This document shows positions 53,369 to 62,774 of a stretch of 64,000 nucleotides of DNA, in pieces. The stretch lies in NCBI GenBank assembly GCA_963763365.1, contig CAVXOE010000009.1:620001-684000 (forward strand), read 5' to 3'. Numbering within the stretch: position 1 is the first letter of the stretch; every line of letters starts with the position of its first letter. This DNA comes from VAZQ01 sp963763365 (GTDB lineage Bacteria > Pseudomonadota > Alphaproteobacteria > Rhizobiales > Xanthobacteraceae). The position numbers were made by a program, and so were the translations under genes. The notes under the pieces were generated by a model. That model ran no database searches. It worked only from the letters and a program-made list of their open reading frames with translations, and was not told the origin of the DNA.

Positions 53369-54113
53369 ATGACCATGCTGCAACCGATCCTGATCGTGCT
53401 GCACCAGGAGACATTCGACGCCCGGGCCGCGTCGGCCACGCGCTTGCGCGAGCGCGGCTTTCCGCTCGACATCCGCCGGCCGCGCTATCGGCGATCCGCT
53501 GCCCGACGACGCATGGCGGAGCATGCCGGCGCGATCATCTTCGGCGGCCCGATGAGCGCCAACGACACCGACGATTTCATCAGCCGCGAGATCGACTGGC
53601 ATCGGCGTGCCGCTGCGCGAGAGCAAGCCGTTCCTCGGCATCTGCCTCGGCGCGCAGATGCTGGCGCGCCATCTCGGCAGCCGCGTCTACACGCATCCCG
53701 ACGGCCAGGCCGAGATCGGCTACTACCCGATCCGGCCGACCGCGCCGGGCGCGCGGTCTGCGATCCGTGGCCGGAGCAGGTCTACCAGTGGCACCGCGAA
53801 GGCTTCGACCTGCCGCGCGGCGCCGAACTGCTGGCGGAGGGCGACAGCTTTCCGGTGCAGGCGTTCCGCTACGGCACCGCCTATGCGCTGCAATTCCACC
53901 CCGACGTCACGCACGCCATGATCTGCCGCTGGACCACGCGCGGGCACGAGCGCACGCTGCTGCCGGGCGCCAAGCCGCGCGCCGCCCATTTCGCCGACCG
54001 CGCGGTCTACGACCCGGCCGGCCGCGCGTGGCTGGCGGCGTTCCTCAATCACTGGCTCGCGCAGTCGGCGGTGCGGACGCGCAGCGCTGGTGGCGCGCCG
54101 CATGCATCGCCGT
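53369..54113 (+). CDS. Class I glutamine amidotransferase (GMP-synthase-GATase-like; several frameshifts)
   Basis: About 240 residues after bridging breaks near 53480, 53510, 53600 and 53750. MTMLQPILIVLHQETF, then EHAGAIIFGGPMSANDTDDFISREIDW, the nucleophile elbow LGICLGAQMLARHLG (Cys), and the His of ALQFHPDVTH show the class I triad. Stand-alone members of this group are often called GMP-synthase-like but may act on other amides. The 3' end is not certain and converges on the MFS gene. One break (53600) is a clear extra C in TGGCATC. Confidence 0.72.
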
Positions 54114-55360
54114 TCAGCTTGCGGCTTCCGTCTTCGAATGAAAGCTCTCGACTCGCACGAGCTGCGGAAACAGCCGCGATGCAGACCAGCACCACCAGCA
54201 GCGTGCCGATGCCGCCGACCAGCACGGCCGGGATGGCGCCGAGCCAGCGCCGCCATCGTGCCGGCGCGGAAATCGCCGAGCTGATTCGACATGCCGACGA
54301 ACAGCGAATTCACCGCGCTGACGCGGCCGCGCATCTCGTCGGGGGTTTCGAGCTGCACCAGCGTCAGGCGGATCACCACGCTCACCGCGTCGGAGGCGCC
54401 GAGCATCGCGAGCGCCGCCATCGACAGCGAGAACGATGTCGACAGCGCGAACACGATGGTCGCGACGCCGAACAGCGCCACCGCGGAGAACATGATCCGT
54501 CCGATGCGCTGCGTGAACGGCCAGTCGCGCAGCACGGCCGATGACGTCAGCGCGCCGACCGCGGGCGCGGCGCGCAGCAGGCCGAGCCCTTCCGGGCCCG
54601 ACGTCGAAGACGTCCTTGGCGAAGATCGGCAGCAGCGCCGTCGCGCCGCCGAGCAGCACCGCGAACAGGTCGAGCGAGATCACGCCGAGCACGATCGGGT
54701 TGCGGCGGATGAAGGCGACGCCGGCGAAGAACACTTCGAGGGTGACCGGCGTCGCGGACCGGCCGCGCGCCGCACGACCGGCACGAAGGCGAGCAGGCCG
54801 GCCGAGCGACGACGAACAGACGCAGGTGCGTGTAGACGAACCGCCGGGCCGACGGCATAGAGCAGCCCGCCGACCGCGGGCCCGCCGATGGTCGCCGCCT
54901 GCTTCGCCGAGGACGAGGCCGCGACCGCGCGCGGAAACAGCGGCGCCGGCACCACCGCCGGCAGCAGCGTCTGCTTGGTCGGCGCCTCGAACGCGCGCGC
55001 GGCGCCGAAGAAGAACACCGTGGTGAGGATGAAGTCCTTGCTGATCCAGCCGCCGAGCGCGCGACCGCGAGCGCCGCCGCGGCGAGCCCCTCGATCGCCT
55101 GGCAGATCTGCAGGATGCGCGCGCCGGTCGTAGCGGTCGGCGAGCTGGCCGGCGACCAGCATGAGCACGGTGATCGGCAGGAACTGCACGAGCCCGACCA
55201 GCCCGAGGTCGAAGGCGTTGCCGGTCAGCGCGTACATCTGCCAGCCGACCGCGACGCCCACCATCTGGAAGCCGAGCGACGCGCAGATACGCGCGCCCCA
55301 ATAGAGCACGAACGGCCGGTGGCGCAGGATGGAGACCGGCACGGCGTCGTTGCGGCTCAT
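54114..55360 (-). CDS. MFS transporter, EntS/YbdA-like exporter (several frameshifts)
   Basis: About 410 residues. MSRNDAVPVSILRHRPFVLYWGARICASLGFQMVGVAVGWQMYALTGNAFDLGLVGLVQFLPITVLMLVAGQLADRYDRR is the start of a 12-helix MFS exporter of the EntS type, with the loop motif GQLADRYDRR. Later pieces AFEAPTKQTLLPAVVP, VFFAGVAFIRRNPIVLGVISLDLFAVLLGGATALLPIFAKDVF and RGRVSAVNSLFVGMSNQLGDF follow in changing frames. Breaks occur near 55130, 55065, 54840, 54765, 54600, 54560, 54250 and others. Substrate unknown. Confidence 0.72.
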
Positions 55361-55578
55361 CGGGACTGGAGGCTTTCGTCGGCGTCAGGGCGCAATGGCT
55401 GGGATTGTGGGGTCTGGTTTGCCGGCGGGTGATGCTTACACGATTTCCCGGCTGTCGTACGCGGCCGGCAGTGGGATTTGCCGCAGGTCTCTAATGCGTG
55501 GTGGGGAGCGACGATCTTTGGCGAACGGCGTAAAGAGGCTAAGCTTGCCTTTCCGGTTCACAAATCAGGAGGCGCCGG

Positions 55579-56590
55579 TTGACACACGCATCGCCGACAG
55601 GGGAAGCGCACCGCTGGCTTTTCGGTATTGGGGTCGCGGCGGTTGCGATCGGCCAATCGGCACGGCCGCATGCTTAGCGCAAGGTGCGCAAACGCCGATC
55701 TGGACCGTGCCGGAAATCGGGGCCCTGCCGGATGACGCCAACGGCCGCCTGGTGCGGCGCGGACGCGACCTCGTCACCGCGACCTACGCCCATGTCGGGC
55801 CGGAAGTCTCCGATCCGGCCAAGCGTTTTGCCGGCAACAATCTCGCGTGCACCAACTGCCATCTTCTCGCCGGCACCAAGAAATTCGGGCTGGCGCTGTT
55901 CGGCCTCTACGGTGAATTTCCGAAGTACAGCACGCGTCTGGGGGCGGAGGATCACCCATCGAGGATCGCCTCAATGCCTGCATGACGCGAAGCATGAACG
56001 GGAGGCCCATTCCGAGCCGACGGCGCCCGAGATGCAGGCACTGGTCTGCCTATATCCAAGTTTCTTTCGACCGGCGTCCCGGCCGGACAGCCAGGTGCCC
56101 GGGCTCGGAACCGGGACGATGCCGGAGCTCGCCCGCGCCGCCGATCCCGGGCGCGGCGCGGCGGTCTACGCGCAAAATTGCTCTGGTGTGTCATTGCTCC
56201 GGATGGTCTGGGCGTGCGGCGCAGCCCTTCACGACGAAAGCCAGCCCTTCGGCTACATGATCCCGCCGCTGTGGGGCCCGGACAGCTTCAACGACGGTGC
56301 CGGGATGAGCCGATTGATCGCCGCGGCGAACTTCATTCATTTCAACATGCCGCACGGCACCGACTACCTCAATCCGCAACTCACGCCCGAACAGGCGTGG
56401 GACGTGGCGGCCTACATGGTCTCGCAGTCGCGGCCGAACAAGGCCGGGCTCGACAAGGACTTCCCCGACCTGCTCGAAAAGCCTGTGGACGCTCCTTACG
56501 GTCGCTACGCGGACAGCTTCAGCGAGCGGCAGCACAAGTACGGGCCGTTCGCGCCGATCCGCGCCGCGATCGCGCGCCTCAGGGCTGAAG
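55579..56590 (+). CDS. Dihaem c-type cytochrome, TsdA/thiosulfate-dehydrogenase-like (several frameshifts)
   Basis: About 335 residues. A TTG start at 55579 has AGGAGG six bases upstream and opens a hydrophobic leader (HRWLFGIGVAAVAIG). Then TPIWTVPEIGALPDDANGRLVRRGRDLV and the first haem site NLACTNCHLLAGTKKFGLALFGLYGEFPKY follow, then LNACMTRSMNGRPIP, characteristic of TsdA. The second haem site near 56175-56195 needs one base removed to read CSVCH. The C-terminal LWGPDSFNDGAGMSRLIAAANFIHFNMPHGTDYLNPQLTPEQAWDVAAYMVSQSRP is also TsdA-like. Breaks near 55660, 55955, 56020, 56050, 56180 and 56215. The end is approximate. Oxidation of thiosulfate to tetrathionate is the likely activity but not proven. 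Confidence 0.72.
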
Positions 56591-56648
56591 GCGCCTCCGG
56601 CGCCCGGCGGCACGGTGCGGCAGCACAGTCTCGTTGCAGCGATCCGGC

Positions 56649-56959
56649 CTATGCGGCGGCCGGGCGCACGGGCCGCGCGCGTTCGATGCGCTGGCGGCGC
56701 TCGGAGAATGCAGGGCCTCCCACAGGTCATTGCGGCGTTGCACGTTCAGCCAGAAATCAGCGCTGTTGCCGAACACGCGCGCCAGCATCAGGGCGGTATC
56801 GGCGGTTATTGCGCGCCGATCGTTGCACAGTTCGTTGACGTGCTTGCGCGGCACGCCCATCGCCTCCGCCAGGTCGCCTTGCGTCAGGCCGAGCGGCTCC
56901 ATGAATTCATCGACCAGGATTTCGCCGACGCTCGCCGGCTTACGCTTGGTCATGAGCAT
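56649..56959 (-). CDS. higA: HigA-type antitoxin (XRE-family HTH; one frameshift)
   Basis: About 103 residues. MTKRKPASVGEILVDEFMEPLGLTQGDLAEAMGVPRKHVNELCNDRRAITADTALMLARVFGNSADFWLNVQRRNDLWEALHSP is the HigA/VapI pattern with the helix-turn-helix at about 27-48. Near 56710 the frame breaks (one base apparently missing). The repaired reading ends ERRQRIERARPVRPAAA with a stop at 56649, the normal family ending. It lies 8 bp downstream of the toxin gene, the usual higB-higA order, and probably represses the pair. Confidence 0.85.
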
Positions 56960-56967
56960 GGTTCACC

Positions 56968-57186
56968 TCACCGGTAGCTGTGATTGTCGAGATACACGTC
57001 GGACGCCTCGCCTCTGCCGCCATGCCACCGGAACACCAGCCGCCACTGCTCGTTCACCCGGATCGAATGCCAGTCGGCGAGAGCGCCCTTCAGCTTCTCG
57101 AAATGATTGCTGGGCGGCACACGAAGATCGGCATCGGTGGTGGCGTCATCCAACATTTGCAGCTTTCTGAACAGCCGGGCTTCCAA
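56968..57186 (-). CDS. higB: HigB-type (RelE superfamily) toxin, start uncertain
   Basis: 72 residues from the annotated start. The family core LFRKLQMLDDATTDADLRVPPSNHFEKLKGALADWHSIRVNEQWRLVFRWHGG is clear, with the SIRVNEQWRLVFRW block of HigB ribosome-dependent mRNA interferases. The frame continues upstream to about 57240 as LRDFFVEDVRAKRIPAELEARL, which matches the missing family N-terminus, but has no ATG or GTG there, so a base may be missing near 57240 at the boundary with gshB. The real gene is therefore longer, about 90 residues. Confidence 0.82.
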   Translation of the reverse strand: MEARLFRKLQMLDDATTDADLRVPPSNHFEKLKGALADWHSIRVNEQWRLVFRWHGGRGEASDVYLDNHSYR

Positions 57187-57243
57187 TTCCGCCGGAATCC
57201 TCTTGGCTCGGACATCCTCGACAAAGAAGTCGCGCAGCCAGAG

Positions 57244-58187
57244 TCAGCGCCGCTTGTTCTCGATCTTGTCCCAGATCATCGCCGCCACGTCCGGCCCGCC
57301 GAGATTCTTGATCGCGCGGATGCCGGTCGGCGAGGTGACGTTGATCTCGGTGAGATTGCCGTCGATCACGTCGATGCCGACGAAGATCAGGCCGCGCTCG
57401 CGCAGCGCCGGTCCGATGCGTCGCGCAGATTTCGCGCTCGCGCGCGGTCAGTTCGGTTTCCTTCGGCGAGCCGCCGCGCACCATGTTGGAGCGCAGATCG
57501 TCCGGCGCCGGCACGCGGTTGACCGCGCCGGCGAATTCGCCGTCGACCAGGATGATGCGCTTGTCGCCGTGCTTCACCGCCGGCAGGAATTTCTGCACCA
57601 CCCATTGCTCGCGGAACGTGACCGCGAACAGGTCGTAGAGCGAGCCGAAATTGAGGTCCTCGCCGGCGAGGCGGAACACCGCCTCGCCGCCGTTGCCGTA
57701 GAGCGGCTTCATCACGATGTCGCCGTGCTCGGCGCGGAACGCCTTGATCTCGGCGAGGTCGCGCGTGATCAGCGTCGGCGGCATCAGGTCGGGAAATTCC
57801 ATCACGAACATTTTCTCCGGCGCGTTGCGCACCTGCGCGCGGGTCGTTGACCACCAGCGTCTTCGGATGGATGCGCTCGAGCAGATGCGTGGTGGTGATG
57901 TAGGCCAGGTCGAACGGCGGGTCCTGCCGCAGCAGGATCACGTCGAATTCGCTGAGGTCGATGCGCTGCGGCTCGCCGAGCGTGAAATGATTGCCGACCT
58001 CGTCGCGCACCTGCAGCGGCCTGCACGGTCGCGAACACCCGCGCCGGCGCAGCGCCAGCCGGTCGGGCGTGTAATAGACGATCGCGTGGCCGCGCGTCTG
58101 CGCCTCCAGCAGCAGCGCGAAGGTCGAATCGCCGCGGATGTTGATCCGCTCGATCGGGTCCATCTGTACGGCGATTTTCAAGCCCAT
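57244..58187 (-). CDS. gshB: Glutathione synthetase (three or four frameshifts)
   Basis: About 314 residues. MGLKIAVQMDPIERINIRGDSTFALLLEAQTRGHAIVYYTPDRLAL, then FDVILLRQDPPFDLAYITTTHLLERI, the ATP-grasp EIKAFRAEHGDIVMKPLYGNGGEAVFRL, and VDGEFAGAVNRVPAPDDLRSNMVRGGSPKETELTARE are all GshB-like. The end GIDVIDGNLTEINVTSPTGIRAIKNLGG ... AAMIWDKIENKRR is typical. Breaks near 58030-58050, 57840 and 57420. It adds glycine to gamma-glutamylcysteine. In Rhizobiales gshB usually follows yraN; here a chemotaxis receptor lies between them on the other strand. Confidence 0.88.
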
Positions 58188-58292
58188 CGGCCCCCCTGAC
58201 GGCGCAAACGCTTTGGTAACGCAAACGAGACGTTAACAATTTACCTTCAATCTGACCGGTACATCCAGCATTCTCGGGGCCGGGAGCCGAAG

Positions 58293-59976
58293 GTGAAGCT
58301 GCCGCATTTCTCGATTGCGACCAAGCTCTACGCGATCTTCGCACTGCTCGCCACCGTCACCGTCGCGCTCGCCGTCGTGGCCGTGATCAATGCCCGCCAG
58401 CACGCGGCGCTGACCGGGGAGTTCGAATCGGCGTTCACCGGCGCGCTCAATGTCGAACGCGCCAAGGCGCTGCTCGGCGCGATCGAGATGGAGTCGCGCG
58501 GCATCTACATGAGTCGCCGATTCCGCCGGCGCGAAGCCGTTCGCCGCCGCCTTGATCAGGTCGAACGACCGGATCGGCGACGTCGTCACCGAGTGGCAAT
58601 GGGGGGTGCGGCCGGAAGACCGGGCGCAGTTCGACGCGCTGGCGGGCCGCATCAAGGAGTACCAGGAGACGCGCCGCGAACTGGCGCGGCGCGCGATGGC
58701 GGACGGCCCGGCGGCAGCGCGCGAATTGGGCGACAGCGAGGCCAACCGGACGCTGCGCGAAGCGATCGCGAAGGGCCTCGATCCGCTCGGCCAGCTCTAT
58801 CCGCAGCGCGCGAAGCGCATCTACGCGCAGATGGACGGCGGCATCGACACCACCGCGTGGCTGCTCAGCCTGATCGCGGCCGGCGCCGTTCTGCTGGCCG
58901 CTGCCGGCGTCATGATCATCTGGCGCGCGGTCGCGCAGCCGCTGGCGCGGATCACGCGCGTGACCGAGACCGTCGCTGCCGGGACCGCCGACGTCGAGGT
59001 TCCCTATCGCGAGCGCGGCGACGAAGTCGGCGCGCTGGCGCGCTCGATCGCGGTGTTCCAGGACGCCATGCGGCAGAACGAGGACTCAAGCCGCACCGTG
59101 ATCGACGACGCGCAGGCGCGCGCGCACCGGCAGGAGCAGATGTCGGCGGAGATCGTCATGTTCAGCGCCGACATGGAATCGACGCTGTCGGAGCTCGGCC
59201 GCATTTCCGATCAGATGCTGGCGGCCTCGCGCGAATTGTCGGGCGCCGCCGACACCGCGGCAGGCCGCACCAGCGGCGCCGCCGTCGCGTCGTCGGAAGC
59301 ATCGGAGAATGTGCGCGACATCGCATCCGCCGCCGACGAACTGTCCGCCTCGGTGTCCGAGATCGACCGCCAGGTCGCGCAATCGAACAGCATCGCCAGC
59401 AAGGCGGTGAGCGAAGCGGAGCGGACCAACGCCACCGTCAAGGAGCTCAACGAGGCGGCCGGGCGCATCGGCGACGTGGTGAAGCTCATCACCGATATCG
59501 CCGAGCAGACCAATCTGCTCGCGCTCAACGCCACGATCGAGGCGGCGCGCGCCGGCGACGCCGGCCGCGGCTTCGCGGTGGTCGCGAGCGAGGTGAAGGC
59601 GCTGTCCGGCCAGACCGCCAAGGCGACCGAGGACATCCGGGCGCAGATCGCCGGCATGCAGCACGCGACCATGCGGTCGATCGAGGCGATCGGCGCGATC
59701 GAGCGCACCATCCGCGAGATCGGCAACATCAGCGGCGCGATCGCGGCCGCCGTCACCGAGCAGGGCGCCGCCACGCAGGAAATCGCCCGCAGCGTCGAGA
59801 CCGCGGCGCAGCGCACGATCGAAACCGCCGACGAGGTCGCGCGGGTCGGCGAAGCCACCGCCGCAACGCGCAACAATGCCAATGCGGTGAAATCGGTCGC
59901 CGACGATCTCGGCGGCGTGGCGTCGCGCCTCCGCGGTCAGGTCGACGCCTTCTTCCAGAAGCTGCGCGCGGCGTAG
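58293..59976 (+). CDS. Methyl-accepting chemotaxis protein (one frameshift)
   Basis: About 561 residues from a GTG start: MKLPHFSIATKLYAIFALLATVTVALAVVAVI (first membrane helix), a periplasmic helical four-helix-bundle-like sensor (about 35-185), a second helix LLSLIAAGAVLLAAAGVMIIW, a HAMP domain (AVAQPLARITRVTETVAAGTADVEVPYRERGDEVGALARSIAVF) and a signalling domain with the tip IAEQTNLLALNATIEAARAGDAGRGFAVVASEVKALS. One break near 58515 (extra C; repaired reading YMSADSAGAKPFAAALIRSND). It lacks the C-terminal CheR/CheB pentapeptide. Ligand unknown. Confidence 0.9.
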
Positions 59977-59985
59977 CCGCGCCGT

Positions 59986-60396
59986 TTAGCGGCTGGCGTC
60001 GAAGGCGGCCGGGATGTGCTGCGGGATACGGCCGGGCGCCACCAGCATGGCGTCGAAGCGGATGTCGCGGATGCGGTCGTCCGGATAAGCGGCGAGCCAG
60101 GCTTCGGCGGCCGCGACGATGCGCGCGCGCTGTCGGCCGGTGACCGACCATGCGGCGTCGTCGAGCCGCTCGCGCGCTTTCACCTCGACGAACACCAGCA
60201 GGCCGCGGCGGCGCGCGACGATGTCGATCTCGCCGGCCGGACTCCGCCAGCGCCGCGCCAGGATGCGGAAGCCCTTGGCGATCAGCAGCGCGGCCGCGCG
60301 GCTTTCCGCCGAGATGCCGGTGCGGAACGCGACCTGACGCTCGACGCTGGGACCGCGGCCGGCGACCGGTGTGGCGCGCGGGCGTTCACTCGTCAT
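59986..60396 (-). CDS. yraN: UPF0102 family protein YraN (nuclease-fold)
   Basis: 136 residues. ESRAAALLIAKGFRILARRWRSPAGEIDIVARRRGLLVFVEVKARERLDDA is the YraN signature, an endonuclease-like fold with Glu-Asp-(E)VK residues. The ATG at 60396 lies within the last codons of rsmI, giving a short overlap; the longer open frame to 60636 would overlap rsmI deeply and is rejected. rsmI-yraN is a conserved pair. Confidence 0.92.
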   Translation of the reverse strand: MTSERPRATPVAGRGPSVERQVAFRTGISAESRAAALLIAKGFRILARRWRSPAGEIDIVARRRGLLVFVEVKARERLDDAAWSVTGRQRARIVAAAEAWLAAYPDDRIRDIRFDAMLVAPGRIPQHIPAAFDASR

Positions 60397-61345
60397 CGAC
60401 GCTGACCTTGCCGCGATCTTTGGCGAGCGCGAGCGCGCGCTGATAGACCTCGCGGCGCGGCTGGCCGGTGACAGCGGCGATTTCGGCGACCGCTTCCTTG
60501 ACCGATACGCGGTCGAGCGCGTCGCGCAGCAGCGCGTCGAGTTCGGCCGTGCCGACGGCTTTTTCCTCACCGGGCGGAGCGATGACGATGACGATCTCGC
60601 CACGCGTTTCCGCGCCCTGCGCATAGTCGCGCGCAAGCGATGGGAGGTCGCCGCGGCGGACCTCCTCGTGCAGCTTGGTCAGTTCGCGGCAGACCGCGGC
60701 CTCGCGCGGTCCGAGTCCTTCAGACAGATCGGCGAGCGTGTCCGCGATCCTCGGGCCGGTCTCGAACAGCACCAGCGTCGCGGGAATCCGGCTGAGTTCG
60801 GCGATGCGAGCGCGGCGCTGTCCCTCCTTCACGGGCAGAAATCCCTCGAAGAAGAAACGATCGGTCGGCAGGCCGCCCACCGCGAGGGCCGCCAGCACGG
60901 CGGAAGCGCCCGGGATCGCCGTGACGGCACAGCCGGCGGCCTGTGCTTCACGCACCAGCTTGAAGCCGGGATCGGAGATGAGCGGCGTGCCGGCGTCGGA
61001 GACGAGCGCCACGGCGTCACCCGCCGCGAGGCGTGCGAGCAGCTTCGGGCGGGCCTCGGCGGCGTTGTGGTCGTGGTAGGGCATCATCGGGGTCGCGATG
61101 CCGTAGTGGTCGAGCAGCCTGCCGGTCACGCGCGTGTCCTCGCAGGCGACCAGGTCGGCCGCCGCCAGGACCTCCAGCGCCCGTACGGTGATGTCGCGCA
61201 GGTTGCCGATCGGCGTGGCGACAAGGTGCAGGCCGGCATCGATCGGTGGTGCAATGACCGACTGCCCCTGGAGCACATAGCGCCGTCGGACCGTCTGGTC
61301 CGGGCTCGCCGGCTGGGCGGTCGTGGCGGGGGCGGGTCGGCGCAT
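60386..61345 (-). CDS. rsmI: 16S rRNA (cytidine(1402)-2'-O)-methyltransferase
   Basis: About 319 residues. HLVATPIGNLRDITVRALEVLAAADLVACEDTRVTGRLLDHYGI and LVSDAGTPLISDPGFKLVREA and IPGASAVLAALAVGGLPTDRFFFEGFLP are the SAM-binding and core motifs of RsmI (tetrapyrrole methylase fold). It modifies C1402 in the 30S P site. Two starts are possible, 61345 (MRRPAPATT) and 61381; neither has a strong ribosome-binding site. It is divergent from the LpoA-like lipoprotein gene, as usual in this group. Confidence 0.94.
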   Translation of the reverse strand: MRRPAPATTAQPASPDQTVRRRYVLQGQSVIAPPIDAGLHLVATPIGNLRDITVRALEVLAAADLVACEDTRVTGRLLDHYGIATPMMPYHDHNAAEARPKLLARLAAGDAVALVSDAGTPLISDPGFKLVREAQAAGCAVTAIPGASAVLAALAVGGLPTDRFFFEGFLPVKEGQRRARIAELSRIPATLVLFETGPRIADTLADLSEGLGPREAAVCRELTKLHEEVRRGDLPSLARDYAQGAETRGEIVIVIAPPGEEKAVGTAELDALLRDALDRVSVKEAVAEIAAVTGQPRREVYQRALALAKDRGKVSVDDE

Positions 61346-61397
61346 TTGAAGCAGTTTAGCGGCGATTGCTCCCCTCGTCATGGACCGTAGAATTCGT

Positions 61398-61403
61398 TAT
61401 ACT
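61398..61403 (+). promoter_or_regulatory. Candidate -10 box in the rsmI/LpoA-like divergent region
   Basis: TATACT preceded by GT and inside the only AT-rich stretch of the 147-bp divergent region, about 90 bp before the lipoprotein start. No convincing -35 box at 17 bp, so this is tentative. Confidence 0.25.
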
Positions 61404-61492
61404 TTTCATTCAGTTAACCTGTCGGCGGCAAAATTGCCCAATTGCCGTCGTGAATTGGATGCGGCGTTGGCTGTCGTGGTGGAGACGCCTTG

Positions 61493-62764
61493 ATGTACCG
61501 AGTCCCGCAGGCGTGCACCTCCGCGCGCGCACGCCGACGCGCGTCGGATTGCGTTGCGTCAAATCGCGCGGCGCCATCGCGGTCGGCGCGTGTCGCCTCA
61601 TGGCTTGCAGCGCTGGCGGGCATGATGATGCTCGCGGGTTGCGGCGCCGGATCGAATATCTCGTTCGGTGAGATCTTCGGAAACAGTCAACCCACCCCGC
61701 CACCAACCCAGCCCAGCACGAATATCGGTCAGGGCCAGGTCAAGGTCGGCCTCATTCTGCCGCTGACCGCGGCCGGCAACGCTTCGGTCGCTGCGCAATC
61801 CATGCGCAACGCCGCCGAGATGGCGCTCGCCGAGTTCAACAGCCCGGACATCCAGTTGATCGTGAAGGACGACGGCGGCAGCGCGCCGGGCGCCCAGCAG
61901 GCCGCGCAACAGGCGCTCGACGAAGGCGTCGAGATTATCCTGGGTCCGCTGTTCGGGTTGACGGTCGGTCCGGTGGGACAGCTTGCGCGCGCGCGCAAGA
62001 AGCCGGTGATCGCATTCTCGACCGACGCCAATGTCGCGTCGCGCGGTGTCTATCTGCTCAGCTTTCTGCCGGAATCGGACGTCGAGCGCATCGTCGGCTA
62101 TGCGGCGGGTCAGGGCAAAAAGTCGTTTGCCGCGCTGGTGCCCGACAATGCCTACGGCACGGTGGCGGAGGCGGCGTTCAAGCAGGCGGTTGCGCGCCGC
62201 AACAGCCGGGTGATCTCGCTCGAGCGCTACCCGCTCGACAAGAGCCAGATGCAGGGGCCGATCCGCACGGTGGCGGCGGCAGCCGCGCACGCCGATGCGC
62301 TCTTCATTCCGGACGGCGCCGATGCGGTGCCGGCGGTCGTGCAGGGCCTGATCTCCAACGGCCTCGACACCAAGAAGGTGCAACTGCTCGGAACCGGCCT
62401 GTGGGAGGACCAGCAGATCTTTGCCGCGCCGCATCTCGATGGCGCCTGGTACGCGGGTCCCGATTCCGCCAGCTTCCGGGCCTTCTCGTCGCGCTATCGC
62501 GCCCGCTACGGCCAGGACCCGGTGCGCACCGCCTCGCTCGCGTACGACGCGGTCGCGCTCATCGCGGCGCTGACCAAGACGCAGGGCCAGCAGCGTTTCT
62601 CCGACGAGGTGCTGACCAACGCATCGGGCTTCACCGGCATCGACGGGCTGTTCCGCTTCCGTCCCGACGGCACCAATCAGCGCGGCCTGTCGGTGATGCG
62701 CGTAACGCCCCAGGGCGGCCAGGTCATCAACCCGCCGCCGAAGGCGTTCGGCGGCGCGACGTAA
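61493..62764 (+). CDS. Penicillin-binding protein activator, LpoA-like lipoprotein (periplasmic binding protein fold)
   Basis: About 423 residues. A long basic N-terminus is followed by VASWLAALAGMMMLAGC, with the lipobox LAGC (Cys at about 50). The mature part has a Ser/Pro-rich linker and a type I periplasmic-binding fold: VKVGLILPLTAAGNASVAAQSMRNAAEMALAEF, DDGGSAPGAQQAAQQALDEGVEIILGPLFGLTVGPV and ASLAYDAVALIAALTK. LpoA-like outer-membrane lipoproteins stimulate PBP1A; the position divergent from rsmI is the same as for lpoA-yraN in many proteobacteria. The ATG at 61493 is taken; an in-frame TTG precedes it. Confidence 0.85.
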   Translation: MYRVPQACTSARARRRASDCVASNRAAPSRSARVASWLAALAGMMMLAGCGAGSNISFGEIFGNSQPTPPPTQPSTNIGQGQVKVGLILPLTAAGNASVAAQSMRNAAEMALAEFNSPDIQLIVKDDGGSAPGAQQAAQQALDEGVEIILGPLFGLTVGPVGQLARARKKPVIAFSTDANVASRGVYLLSFLPESDVERIVGYAAGQGKKSFAALVPDNAYGTVAEAAFKQAVARRNSRVISLERYPLDKSQMQGPIRTVAAAAAHADALFIPDGADAVPAVVQGLISNGLDTKKVQLLGTGLWEDQQIFAAPHLDGAWYAGPDSASFRAFSSRYRARYGQDPVRTASLAYDAVALIAALTKTQGQQRFSDEVLTNASGFTGIDGLFRFRPDGTNQRGLSVMRVTPQGGQVINPPPKAFGGAT

Positions 62765-62774
62765 CGCAAATCGG

